Part shown: one piece after another, positions 44,281 to 52,479 of the stretch
Position numbering within the stretch: position 1 is the stretch's first letter
How the letters are laid out: each line of letters starts with the position of its first letter
Assembly (NCBI GenBank): GCA_018771605.1
Contig: CP076324.1
Location: 1,465,700 to 1,529,699, forward strand
Length of the DNA stretch: 64,000 bases
Direction: 5' to 3'
Source: Aquificota bacterium
GTDB taxonomy: Bacteria; Aquificota; Aquificia; Aquificales; Aquificaceae
Program-made: the position numbers and the translations under genes
Notes under the pieces: generated by a model
What the model saw: only the letters and a program-made list of their open reading frames with translations
Databases searched by the model: none
What the model was told of the DNA's origin: nothing

Positions 44281-45497
44281 CTTGTTAACCTCTCAAGCCT
44301 TGCGAGGCTTGTATTGTAAAGGTAAAGGGTATAGTAATAGCTTTCAAGAAGGCTGTTGTAGTTGTTTATAGCATCAAGCACCTCCAGCTGGTTTGCCACA
44401 CCAAACTTATACCTTTCCGTGGATAGCCTCAAAGATTCTTTTGCAGACTCAAGAGAAAGCTCAAGGGCATTGAGCTGTGCTTTCAAAGACCCAAGGTCAA
44501 GGAGTGTCTTCCTTAGCTCTGCCCTCTGGCTTGTCTCAACATCTTTCAAGTTTTCCATCTGTTTTAGCACATCAAGCTTGGCTTGCGCCACATTGGCCTC
44601 CCTTGCAAAGCCGTCAAAGATCTTGTAGTTAAACCTCACTCCAAAGGTGTAGCCCTCCACCATTTTGTCGCTACCCCCCAACCTTGCAGTGTTTCCTTGA
44701 TAGGTGGCAAAGGCAGAAAGGCTTGGATAGTATTGGGTCTTTTGCACCTCCACTGCTTTTTCAAGCACTTCAAGGCTCTTTTTTGCAACTTTTATAGTGC
44801 TGTTGTTCTCCAAAAGCTTCTCATAGTCCTCTTGCTTGTATTCTATGGCTTTTAGCTCTCCCTCCGGCTCTATGTCCTCCCCTTCATACTTGAGAAAGCT
44901 TTTAAAATCCTCAAGGCTCTTTTTGTAATCTGCCACAGCCTTTTCAAAGTCTGCCTTTACCTTTTCAAGCTGTGCCTTTGCCCTCATTAGTTCCACCTTG
45001 GGCAAAATGCCCGCCTCAAACTTTGTCTGCGCAAGCCTTAGGTTCTCTTCCCAATAGCGCAAGTTCTCCTGAGCTATTTTTACCACCTCCTTTTTGTAAA
45101 GAAGAGCATAAAAGAGCTGTTTTGTTTGAAACTGTACCTCCCTCAAAACATCCTCATAAACAAGCCTTTGTAATTCTTCTTGATTCCTTGCAAGGCTTAA
45201 GCCCTCAAAGACAGACTTGTCAAAGATGGCTTGGTCAAGCTCAAAGGTGTAGCTGTGTCTGTTTTTTGGAGTGAAGCCAAAGGCGAGCTCTCCTCCAAGC
45301 CTTGTATAGCTGTAAGAAAAGCTAAGCTGTGGCAGTATGCCAGCCCTTGCCTTTTTTATGTTCTCCCTTGCCTTTTCTATGTCCAAAAGTGAAAGCTTGG
45401 AGGATGTGTGGTTTTTTATGGCAAGCTCCAAGGCCCTATCAAGGGTCAAAGAAAAGACAAAGGAAAAGCTCATCAAAAGCCAAAGCACAAACCTCAT
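44277..45497 (-). CDS. TolC-family outer-membrane efflux protein (second copy)
   Basis: A 406-residue TolC-like channel with signal peptide (FVLWLLMSFSFVFS). Repeated helical segments are EVQFQTKQLFYALLYKKEVVKIAQENL and YYYTLYLYNTSLARLERL, each followed by the SYSYTRLGGEL / FGVRFNYKIFDGFA strand regions. It is the second gene of the operon, coupled to the adaptor upstream and to the TetR gene downstream by ATGA overlaps, so it most likely pairs with the RND-type adaptor. Confidence 0.9.
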   Translation of the reverse strand: MRFVLWLLMSFSFVFSLTLDRALELAIKNHTSSKLSLLDIEKARENIKKARAGILPQLSFSYSYTRLGGELAFGFTPKNRHSYTFELDQAIFDKSVFEGLSLARNQEELQRLVYEDVLREVQFQTKQLFYALLYKKEVVKIAQENLRYWEENLRLAQTKFEAGILPKVELMRAKAQLEKVKADFEKAVADYKKSLEDFKSFLKYEGEDIEPEGELKAIEYKQEDYEKLLENNSTIKVAKKSLEVLEKAVEVQKTQYYPSLSAFATYQGNTARLGGSDKMVEGYTFGVRFNYKIFDGFAREANVAQAKLDVLKQMENLKDVETSQRAELRKTLLDLGSLKAQLNALELSLESAKESLRLSTERYKFGVANQLEVLDAINNYNSLLESYYYTLYLYNTSLARLERLTR

Positions 45498-46543
45498 CTT
45501 ACCTCCACCTTCATACCCTGCTGTAGCACATAGGCATTGTCAAGGGCTATCTTATCTCCCTCTTTTAGACCTCCCTTTACATACACCATACTACCCTGGC
45601 CCTGCTTTAGCACCTCCACCTCCACCGCTTGGGCCACACCATTTTCTATGCGCCAAAGGATGTTTTTGTTTCCCTGAAGGACCACAGCCCTCTCTGGCAC
45701 CGCAAAGGCCCTCTCTGTTTTTATAACCAATCTGGCTTCACCATACATGCCCGGCTTTAGATCGCCCTTTGGGTTGGAAAGCTTTGCCTTTATGGTTATA
45801 AGCCTGCTGCTATCCGCCACAGGAGAGACAAAGAAAACCCTTCCTTCCAAATCTCCAAAGGGCTCCACCTTTATCTTTATAGTTGAACCCTCCTTGGCAT
45901 AGGGAAGGTACTCTTGAGGCACCTGAAAGACAAACCTTATGGGGTCAAGGGCCACAAGGCGGAAAGTCTGGCTCTGAGGTGTTATATAATCCCCTACATT
46001 TACAAACCTTTGGGCTATGTACCCAGAAAAGGGTGCCATTAAAGTGGTTCTCTCAAGGTTTAGCCTTGCATTGCTTAGCTGTGCATAGAGGCTTTTTATA
46101 AGCTCCTCTTGGGCTTTTAACTGTGTTTTCACGTTCTCATACTCTTCCCTTGCTATAAGCTCTCTTTCAAACAAAAGCCTTCTTCTTTCCACAATGGCCT
46201 TTTGGTTTTCATAATTTGCCTTGGCTTGACTTATCTGGGCTTCTATCTGTCTTACTATGTTTTCATAGTCGGCAGGGTCTATCTTCAAAAGGGGCTGTCC
46301 AGCCTTTACAAAACTTCCTTCATCCACAAAAAGGCTAAGGACCCTACCGCTTACCAAGGGTCTAAGCACTATGTCTTTTTCTCCTTCAAAGTATCCCTTT
46401 GTGGCATACTCTATAGGAACCTCCTCAGACTTTACGGTGTAAAGGCTAACTACCACCTTTCTTTCTTGGGGCTTTTGCACTTCCTTTTTTTGGCAGGAAA
46501 AGACAAAGAGCACCAAAATGCCAAGCCATAAAAACTTCCTCAT
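45494..46543 (-). CDS. RND-type efflux periplasmic adaptor lipoprotein
   Basis: A 349-residue adaptor with a lipobox (LFVFSC, Cys17) and the MFP layout: KVVVSLYTVKSEEVPI, the biotinyl-lipoyl half motif VDEGSFVKAGQPLLKIDPAD, a helical hairpin, APFSGYIAQRFVNVGDYI and a C-terminal barrel domain (AFAVPERAVVLQGN). This is the AcrA/MexA class, whose usual partner is an RND pump; none is in the operon. It is the first gene after the operator-promoter region. Confidence 0.9.
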   Translation of the reverse strand: MRKFLWLGILVLFVFSCQKKEVQKPQERKVVVSLYTVKSEEVPIEYATKGYFEGEKDIVLRPLVSGRVLSLFVDEGSFVKAGQPLLKIDPADYENIVRQIEAQISQAKANYENQKAIVERRRLLFERELIAREEYENVKTQLKAQEELIKSLYAQLSNARLNLERTTLMAPFSGYIAQRFVNVGDYITPQSQTFRLVALDPIRFVFQVPQEYLPYAKEGSTIKIKVEPFGDLEGRVFFVSPVADSSRLITIKAKLSNPKGDLKPGMYGEARLVIKTERAFAVPERAVVLQGNKNILWRIENGVAQAVEVEVLKQGQGSMVYVKGGLKEGDKIALDNAYVLQQGMKVEVR

Positions 46544-46563
46544 AATACCTTATATTATAACAT

Positions 46564-46581
46564 ACCGACCAGTCGGTCGGT
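46564..46581. promoter_or_regulatory. TetR operator at the efflux operon promoter
   Basis: A perfect inverted repeat ACCGACC (46564-46570), four bases, GGTCGGT (46575-46581). On the minus strand it covers the -35 and spacer of the promoter whose TATAAT is at 46559-46554, 11 bases before the ATG of the first gene. A bound TetR protein would shut the operon; the divergent phoH promoter lies 50-80 bases to the other side. Confidence 0.75.
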
Positions 46582-46657
46582 GATAGAAAAAAGATTTTAA
46601 AGAAGTTTAACCTGCTTGATTTTTAGAGGGGATGGTATATATTATACCTTTAAACAT

Positions 46658-47680
46658 ATGATGACAGAAAGGGTAGAAGAAAAACTGGATTTAGGCAGTT
46701 TTGATGAAAAGTTTTATGCCATAGTAGGCCGGGGCGATGAGAACCTAAAATACTTCTCCCAGATATTTGATGTAAAGATTTCCGCCAGAGGAACGGAAAT
46801 AATCATAAGGGGTGAAGAAGATAAGGTAAGGCTGGTCTATGAGTTTCTAAAGGAAATAATAAAAGACCTAAAAAACTCCACAATGACATCTCAAGAGGTT
46901 AGAGAGAGAGCTAAAAACTATCTCCAATCAAAAACTGCTACAGAAACTGTCCAAAAGGAAGAAGTTATACTTATAACACACAGGAAAAAGGCTATAGTTC
47001 CAAAAACCCATACACAAAGATTATACATTGATGCCATTAAGAATAACGATATAGTCTTTGGTATTGGGCCTGCTGGAACAGGAAAAACATACTTGGCCAT
47101 GGCAATGGCTCTTGCACACCTTAAGGCCAATAAGGTCAATAAGATAATACTTACAAGGCCTGCGGTGGAAGCCGGTGAAAAACTTGGCTTTTTACCCGGA
47201 GGCATAGCCGAAAAGGTGGACCCTTACTTGAGACCTCTATATGACGCCCTTTACGATATGGTGGATTACGATAAGGCAGGCTATATGCTTGAAAGGAACA
47301 TAATAGAAATAGCACCCCTTGCCTTTATGAGGGGTAGGACCCTTAACGATGCCTTTATCATACTGGATGAGGCACAAAACTCAACAAAAGAACAGATGAA
47401 GATGTTCCTTACAAGGATAGGCTTTGGGTCAAAGGTGGTGATCACTGGAGATATTACACAGATAGACCTTCCAAAAAGGGAACAATCGGGGCTTGTAGAA
47501 GCTATAAAAGTTCTAAAAGGCATAGAAGGCATCAGCTTTGTATGGTTTAAAGAAGAGGATGTGGTAAGGCATCCTATAGTAGCGAGGATTATAAAAGCTT
47601 ATGAAGAGTTTGAAAGGTCAAAAGAAGAACAAAGTACTGGTAAGGAAGGAGAAAGGGAATCTTCCCGTCAGGTGGATTAA
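46658..47680 (+). CDS. phoH: PhoH-family ATPase (YbeZ type)
   Basis: A 340-residue PhoH/YbeZ protein. After an N-terminal KH-like domain comes the P-loop ATPase: KTHTQRLYIDAI, FGIGPAGTGKTYLAMAMAL (Walker A), PAVEAGEKLGFLPGG, and FIILDEAQNSTKEQMKMFLTR (Walker B) with GDITQIDLP. It is linked to ribosome or rRNA maturation through YbeY, which overlaps its 3' end here. I use the ATG pair at 46658 rather than an in-frame TTG at 46616. Confidence 0.93.
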   Translation: MMTERVEEKLDLGSFDEKFYAIVGRGDENLKYFSQIFDVKISARGTEIIIRGEEDKVRLVYEFLKEIIKDLKNSTMTSQEVRERAKNYLQSKTATETVQKEEVILITHRKKAIVPKTHTQRLYIDAIKNNDIVFGIGPAGTGKTYLAMAMALAHLKANKVNKIILTRPAVEAGEKLGFLPGGIAEKVDPYLRPLYDALYDMVDYDKAGYMLERNIIEIAPLAFMRGRTLNDAFIILDEAQNSTKEQMKMFLTRIGFGSKVVITGDITQIDLPKREQSGLVEAIKVLKGIEGISFVWFKEEDVVRHPIVARIIKAYEEFERSKEEQSTGKEGERESSRQVD

Positions 47681-48044
47681 GGATATAGTCAATAAATTAT
47701 TAGACTTACAGGGGCTTAAGGGTATTGAGGTAAGTCTTTATTTTACAGACGATGATACCATAAGAGAGCTAAACAAAACCTACAGAGGCAAGAATAAGGC
47801 CACGGATGTACTTTCTTTTATCTTTGACGAGCCAGCGGGCCATTATAGGCTTTTGGGAGAAATAGTTATATCTGTGGATACAGCTCGGAAGCAGGCCAAG
47901 GAAATAGGCCATAGCCTTGAAGAAGAGATAAAAAGGCTTGTTGTGCATGGATTTGTGCATCTTTTGGGCTACGACCATGAGCTTGGTGGAGAGGAAGAGA
48001 GGAAGTTTAAAGAGCTGGAAGATAAGCTTTTGAATTCTCTATAA
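47601..48044 (+). CDS. ybeY: endoribonuclease YbeY
   Basis: A 147-residue single-strand RNase for 16S rRNA 3' maturation and ribosome quality control. The zinc-binding signature HGFVHLLGYDH is intact, preceded by KNKATDVLSFIF and LLGEIVIS. The only ATG in a sensible place lies 80 bases inside phoH, giving an unusually long overlap; a CTG at 47637 could be an alternative start. PhoH-YbeY pairing is common in bacteria and the two probably work together. Confidence 0.92.
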   Translation: MKSLKGQKKNKVLVRKEKGNLPVRWIKDIVNKLLDLQGLKGIEVSLYFTDDDTIRELNKTYRGKNKATDVLSFIFDEPAGHYRLLGEIVISVDTARKQAKEIGHSLEEEIKRLVVHGFVHLLGYDHELGGEEERKFKELEDKLLNSL

Positions 48045-48052
48045 TCTTCCTT

Positions 48053-48775
48053 ATGCCCAATTATGTAATGCTTTTATCCTTTGTGGGGACTAACTTTCAT
48101 GGCTGGCAGATACAGCCCCAATTGAGGACAGTTCAAGGAGTGCTAAAGGAAAGCATAGAAAGGCTATTCCAAGAGCCTATAAGGCTTATAGGTTGTTGCA
48201 GGACCGACGCCGGAGTTCATGCAAAGGAGTATGTGGCGAACTTTTATGCAGAGCGCACTTTTAATACGGATACATTGCTTAAGGCTCTAAATTCCTTGCT
48301 TCCAGAGGATATAGGGATAAAAAAGGTCTGGGTTCAAGAGGGCTTTAATGCACGATACGGCGTAAAGGGCAAGGTTTATCTCTATAGGATTCTGAACACC
48401 CATGCCAGAGACCCTTTTCTGGAACCCTTCTGTTGGAGAATTCCATATAGGCTTGACTATGAGAAAATGGCCTTGGCTTCTGAGCTTTTTGTGGGCCTTC
48501 ATGACTTTTCTGCCTTTGCCAAGCTGGAGGAAGAAAAGAACACGCTTATAAACATTGAAGAGGTGAGCTTAAAAAGGGAGGATGAGCTTATAGAGTTTAG
48601 AATTAGGGCAAGGAACTTTTTAAGGTATATGGTAAGGAGGATCGTAGGTAGCTTAGTCCAGTTAGGCCTTGGAAAGTTGGAATTAGAAGATATAAAGAAT
48701 TATCTACGGGGCAGGGGCATATGCCCCCACACCGCAAAGGCCAAAGGCCTAACCCTTGAAAAGGTTATACTTTAA
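48053..48775 (+). CDS. truA: tRNA pseudouridine(38-40) synthase TruA
   Basis: A 240-residue pseudouridine synthase acting on the anticodon arm. Catalytic Asp is in CCRTDAGVHAKEYVANF; other family segments are YNARYGVKGKVYLYRI-like, HDFSAFAKLEE and RARNFLRYMVRRIVG. It starts eight bases after ybeY and its stop shares a 4-base TTAA with the convergent SCP2-like gene. Confidence 0.95.
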   Translation: MPNYVMLLSFVGTNFHGWQIQPQLRTVQGVLKESIERLFQEPIRLIGCCRTDAGVHAKEYVANFYAERTFNTDTLLKALNSLLPEDIGIKKVWVQEGFNARYGVKGKVYLYRILNTHARDPFLEPFCWRIPYRLDYEKMALASELFVGLHDFSAFAKLEEEKNTLINIEEVSLKREDELIEFRIRARNFLRYMVRRIVGSLVQLGLGKLELEDIKNYLRGRGICPHTAKAKGLTLEKVIL

Positions 48776-49257
48776 GGGCATTTGCTGGCATCGTGGGGTG
48801 GGCTATCTATAATGTCAAGGAAGGCTTCAAAGGGACCCATGTTCTTCATGGCAACACCTTTGGGACCTTCAAACTTAAGCCTTCCAAACATCATAGCCTT
48901 CATGGGGCCGTATTCTTTCCTTCCCATCTCAAGCCACCTTTTTGTCTCGGCATACATAAGGAAATCATCCTTACCCCTTTTGTCCTTGGCAGGTCCACCA
49001 TATACGCACATGGCCTTACCGCCTTCGTTCTTTATGGTTAGCTGTATCTGTTTTGCTTCTCCGCAGTCCTCCCTGTAAATGAATATCTTCCTCTCTGGAA
49101 CTGCCACCCAGCTTTCGCTTTTGCCAAGCTGTTCTACAAGTTGTGGAGTTTTGTTCCACGCTTCACACAAGGCCTTTGCATATTCTCCGCCCATAAAGAC
49201 TGGAGTAGACATGGCTATAGCACTTATACTTAGAAGTGCCATATAAACCTTTCTCAT
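48772..49257 (-). CDS. exported SCP-2-like sterol-carrier domain protein
   Basis: A 161-residue protein with a signal peptide (MALLSISAIAMSTPVFM). The mature region matches the SCP-2 pattern: alternating strands (SWVAVPERKIFIY, IQLTIKNEGGKAMCVYGG), a helical pair (DFLMYAETKRWLEMG) and GRLKFEGPKGVAMKNMGPFEAFLDII. Cysteines at ALCEAW, REDCGEA, AMCVYG and SKCP suggest disulfides. It would bind lipid or another hydrophobic molecule in the periplasm. GGGAGG precedes the start. The 112 bases upstream (49258-49369) are AT-rich and hold its promoter, which I cannot resolve. Confidence 0.68.
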   Translation of the reverse strand: MRKVYMALLSISAIAMSTPVFMGGEYAKALCEAWNKTPQLVEQLGKSESWVAVPERKIFIYREDCGEAKQIQLTIKNEGGKAMCVYGGPAKDKRGKDDFLMYAETKRWLEMGRKEYGPMKAMMFGRLKFEGPKGVAMKNMGPFEAFLDIIDSPPHDASKCP

Positions 49258-49369
49258 CTTGGACCTCCCTTAAATTTATACATGATGTTTAGAAAAATAT
49301 CACATATAACTTATTCTTTCTATCATATTTTCTTATTGCTTAATAAGATATAGGAATGTGCTTATATTG

Positions 49370-50266
49370 TTATCCTACTATTTCCGTTCCCACCCCTTCC
49401 TGTGTAAAGACTTCCAAAAGTATGGAATGGGTTATCCTTCCGTCTATTATATGAACCTTTTTAACGCCTGCCTCAATAGCCTCTAAGGCGCTTTTTACCT
49501 TTGGAAGCATACCGCCCTTTATAACACCATTGGATATAAGCTTTAAAGCCTCATCCTTTGTAAGGGTGGATATTAGCCTGCCTTCTTTATCTTTTACTCC
49601 TTCCGTGTCTGTAAGGAATATGAGCTTTTCTGCCTTTAGGGCCTTTGCCACCTCTGAGGCCACAAGGTCTGCATTTATGTTATAGGCCTCTCCCTCCTTT
49701 CCCACACCAACGGGTGCTATTACAGGAATGTAGCCCTTTTCCATAAGAGTCTGAAGTAGTTCCACATTTACTCCCTCCACCTGCCCCACATAGCCTATGT
49801 CTTCCTCTGGGACTTCTAAGCCCAGTTCTCTAAAGTAAGCCTCTTTATCAAGCTTTTTTGCCCTTATGAGCTGTCCGTCCCTTCCCGAGAGTCCCACCGC
49901 ATATATGTTTTTACCACTATGTCTGTTTATAAGCGCCACAATGTCCTTGTTTATATCTCCAGATAGGACCATTTCTACCACGTGCATGGTCTCTTCGTCC
50001 GTCTTTCTCATACCACCCACAAAGTGGGGCTTTATACCAAGCCTTTCCAAGGTTTGGCTTATCTGGGGTCCTCCACCATGCACTACTACCACCCTTATAC
50101 CCACATACCTTAAAAGCACCACATCCTTGGCAAAGTTTTCTCTTAGGCCCTCCTCCGTCATGGCAGAACCGCCATACTTGATTACAAAGGTCTTGCCATA
50201 GAACTCCCTTATGTAAGGAAGGGCCGACTGAAGCACCTTTGTCTTTAAGATAAGGTCCTCTATCAT
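49370..50266 (-). CDS. argB: acetylglutamate kinase ArgB
   Basis: A 298-residue amino-acid kinase of arginine synthesis. It has FVIKYGGSAMTEE, VVVVHGGGPQISQTLERLG, KPHFVGGMRKTDEETM and the C-terminal KGGMLPKVKSALEAIE loop, with the length of arginine-sensitive ArgB. The start is three bases from the fabD stop, so the genes are co-transcribed though unrelated. ArgG is at 60.5 kb; arginine genes are scattered. Confidence 0.96.
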   Translation of the reverse strand: MIEDLILKTKVLQSALPYIREFYGKTFVIKYGGSAMTEEGLRENFAKDVVLLRYVGIRVVVVHGGGPQISQTLERLGIKPHFVGGMRKTDEETMHVVEMVLSGDINKDIVALINRHSGKNIYAVGLSGRDGQLIRAKKLDKEAYFRELGLEVPEEDIGYVGQVEGVNVELLQTLMEKGYIPVIAPVGVGKEGEAYNINADLVASEVAKALKAEKLIFLTDTEGVKDKEGRLISTLTKDEALKLISNGVIKGGMLPKVKSALEAIEAGVKKVHIIDGRITHSILLEVFTQEGVGTEIVG

Positions 50267-50268
50267 GG

Positions 50269-51198
50269 CTAAAGCGCCCTCTTGACCTTTTCTATATCCT
50301 CCACCTTTTCCACGTTAAAGACCCTTACCTGTGGTGCCGTCTGCTGGATGAGCTTTGAAAGCACATTTTTGGGGCCTATCTCTATAAAGGTATCTACACC
50401 TTGTTCCACCATATAAAGCACGCTTTGGTACCACCTTACAGGGGAAAAGATCTGCCTGTATAGGTTTTCTCTTATCTCTGGCGCTAAGGTATGAGCCTTG
50501 GCCGTGTAGTTTTGCACTATGGGTAGGTTTAAGTTCCTTATGGGCGTTTGGGCAAGTTTTAGCTTAAAGGTATCGGCCGCAGGCTTCATAAGAGAACAAT
50601 GTGATGGCACAGAGACCTTTAAAGGTATGACCTTCCCACCCATTTCCTTTGCAATCTGGCTTGCCCTTTCCACCGCCTCCCTTTCTCCAGATATGACCGT
50701 TTGTTCTGGAGAGTTGTAGTTGGCAGGCTCTACAACACCTACCTCTTGGGCAAGCTTGCAGGCTTCTTCCACCTTTTCCGGTGGTAGTTTAAGCACAGCC
50801 GCCATAGCACCTTTGCCTTCTGGAACTGCCTCTTGCATATACTTTCCACGCAGATGAGCAAGCCTTACAGCCTCAAAAAGCTCCACACCACCCGCTACCG
50901 CAAGGGCTGTGTATTCTCCAAGAGAGTGGCCAGCTACAAAGTCTGGAACTGGAAAGCCTTGGGCTTTCAAAACGGCATATATGGCAAAGCTTGTAGTGAG
51001 TATGGCCGGCTGGGTGTTTATAGTCCTATTTAGCTCCTCCTCTGGGCCTTTAAAGATTATACTGCTAAGGTCGTATCTCAAAGCAGTTTCTGCACTATGA
51101 AAAACATCTGCCGCTTCGGCAAACTCCTTATAAAAGTCATAGCCCATACCTACATATTGAGAGCCTTGGCCTGGAAATACAAAGGCTATCTTTCCCAT
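50269..51198 (-). CDS. fabD: malonyl-CoA:ACP transacylase FabD
   Basis: A 309-residue enzyme that loads malonyl groups on acyl carrier protein for fatty-acid synthesis. IAFVFPGQGSQYVGMG at the start, the active-site serine in AGHSLGEYTALAVAGG and the catalytic histidine in VPSHCSLMKPA. It is transcribed from the minus strand with argB downstream. Confidence 0.96.
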   Translation of the reverse strand: MGKIAFVFPGQGSQYVGMGYDFYKEFAEAADVFHSAETALRYDLSSIIFKGPEEELNRTINTQPAILTTSFAIYAVLKAQGFPVPDFVAGHSLGEYTALAVAGGVELFEAVRLAHLRGKYMQEAVPEGKGAMAAVLKLPPEKVEEACKLAQEVGVVEPANYNSPEQTVISGEREAVERASQIAKEMGGKVIPLKVSVPSHCSLMKPAADTFKLKLAQTPIRNLNLPIVQNYTAKAHTLAPEIRENLYRQIFSPVRWYQSVLYMVEQGVDTFIEIGPKNVLSKLIQQTAPQVRVFNVEKVEDIEKVKRAL

Positions 51199-51210
51199 AA
51201 GCTCTTTATT

Positions 51211-51447
51211 TTAACCCAATTCTTTGAGCTTTTCTCTGAGAAGGTCCCAACTCCACCAGGTAGCCTCATGCACGGGCATGGTTTTACCTATGTTTTCCTC
51301 CGTTCCTTCCACCCATACCACTTTGCCATCGGTCAAAAGCTTAAAGTTTCTGGTCCTGGATGACCATCTCCAAAAGTTATGTGGCCCAATGCCAAGGGCC
51401 TTTTTAAAAAGCTCAAGCTCGTTCGGTAAAAGGGGTCTTCCTTGCAT
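51211..51447 (-). CDS. small conserved-looking hypothetical protein, 78 residues
   Basis: I do not recognise it. It is a soluble, tryptophan-rich protein (six Trp in 78 residues, WSSRTRNF, ATWWSWDLL) with no signal peptide. A perfect TATAAT on the minus strand (51459-51454) ends six bases before its ATG and overlaps the stop of the preceding glycosyltransferase gene, so it appears to have its own leaderless promoter and to lead the fabD-argB transcript. Good codon use and clean packing support it as a real gene. Confidence 0.6.
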   Translation of the reverse strand: MQGRPLLPNELELFKKALGIGPHNFWRWSSRTRNFKLLTDGKVVWVEGTEENIGKTMPVHEATWWSWDLLREKLKELG

Positions 51448-51450
51448 GCT

Positions 51451-52479
51451 TTAATTATAACCTTTATACAATTCCAATCCCTTTTCAATGACAAAAGGCA
51501 CGTCCTTTTCACTTTCAAGGACCACACACCTTACCCATGGGTGATGGTGATAAGAAGCGGGGAAATCCTTTACAAATATGGCTAATGTGGGAACCCTTAG
51601 GGCAACGGACATGTGATAGGGACCACTGTCTGTGGATATAAAGAGAGAACAGGACCTTATAAGGCCTGGCAATTCAAGTATATCTGTAGCTCCTGCAAGG
51701 TCGTAGGCGGGTAAAGGGTAATCCTTGAGAAACTCTTCATTTATATCCTTTTCAAAGGAAGCTCCAGTAAGCACAAGTATGGACCCTGTGCTTTTTTGGA
51801 TTTCTTCAATTACCTTTCTCAACAGCCTTAGGTTGGGACGCTTCCAAAGGGCATCTGGTGTGCCACACCCTATGTTTAGTCCTATAAGATTGGCTTCCTC
51901 CGGAATTCCAAGGCTTTTGCGGAAATTTTTTCTAAAACTTATGGCCTCTTCTGTCTCTTCCAGTTCTATTGGTATATTATTCCTATCTATGCCCAAGGCC
52001 TTTAGAACTACAAAATATCTATCGGTGTAATCGGGAGTTTTTAGCACCTTTCTGGATGGTGGTGAGGACATACTATAAAAGAATCTCCTAAAGGGAATTT
52101 CGGCTACACCAAGTGTTGGAATTTTGTGCCTTAGGCGTGCATAAAGGCAAAGTATGGAGCTTTTAAGGCCATGAGGTTCAAAATCTATAATAAAGTCTGG
52201 TTTTACTGTATTTAAAACTTCTTCAAACTCCCTTATAAACCTTTTCCAATCCTTTAGGCCCTTTATCCTTTTATCAATAACGTGAAAGGAAGACAAAAGA
52301 TGGTGTTTAGAGATTAGCCTTTCGGAAACATAACCTTTATCCTTTGTAAGGAAAAGAAGATGTAGATTAGACGTTGGAAATCTGTTTTTGAGAGCTCTCC
52401 AGCTTGCACTGGCCCTCAACAGGTCGCCAACGCCAGCGGAGTGGCCAAATAGCATAAGTATTTCCTTAGGCTCTTTCAT
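51451..52479 (-). CDS. glycosyltransferase family 9 (heptosyltransferase-like)
   Basis: A 342-residue GT-B enzyme of the ADP-heptose:LPS heptosyltransferase family. It has LFGHSAGVGDLLRASASWRAL, FIIDFEPHGLKSSI, NLIGLNIGCGTPDALWKRP and the donor-site STDSGPYHMSVALRVPTLAIF. It would add a sugar to the LPS core. It overlaps the O-antigen-ligase-like gene by 14 bases, so both act in lipopolysaccharide assembly. Confidence 0.85.
   Translation of the reverse strand: MKEPKEILMLFGHSAGVGDLLRASASWRALKNRFPTSNLHLLFLTKDKGYVSERLISKHHLLSSFHVIDKRIKGLKDWKRFIREFEEVLNTVKPDFIIDFEPHGLKSSILCLYARLRHKIPTLGVAEIPFRRFFYSMSSPPSRKVLKTPDYTDRYFVVLKALGIDRNNIPIELEETEEAISFRKNFRKSLGIPEEANLIGLNIGCGTPDALWKRPNLRLLRKVIEEIQKSTGSILVLTGASFEKDINEEFLKDYPLPAYDLAGATDILELPGLIRSCSLFISTDSGPYHMSVALRVPTLAIFVKDFPASYHHHPWVRCVVLESEKDVPFVIEKGLELYKGYN

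Noticed and set aside
41331-46543. The efflux operon as an RND (AcrAB-TolC) system.
   Set aside because: There is no gene of RND length (about 1000 residues); the only pump is the 14-helix EmrB-type carrier.
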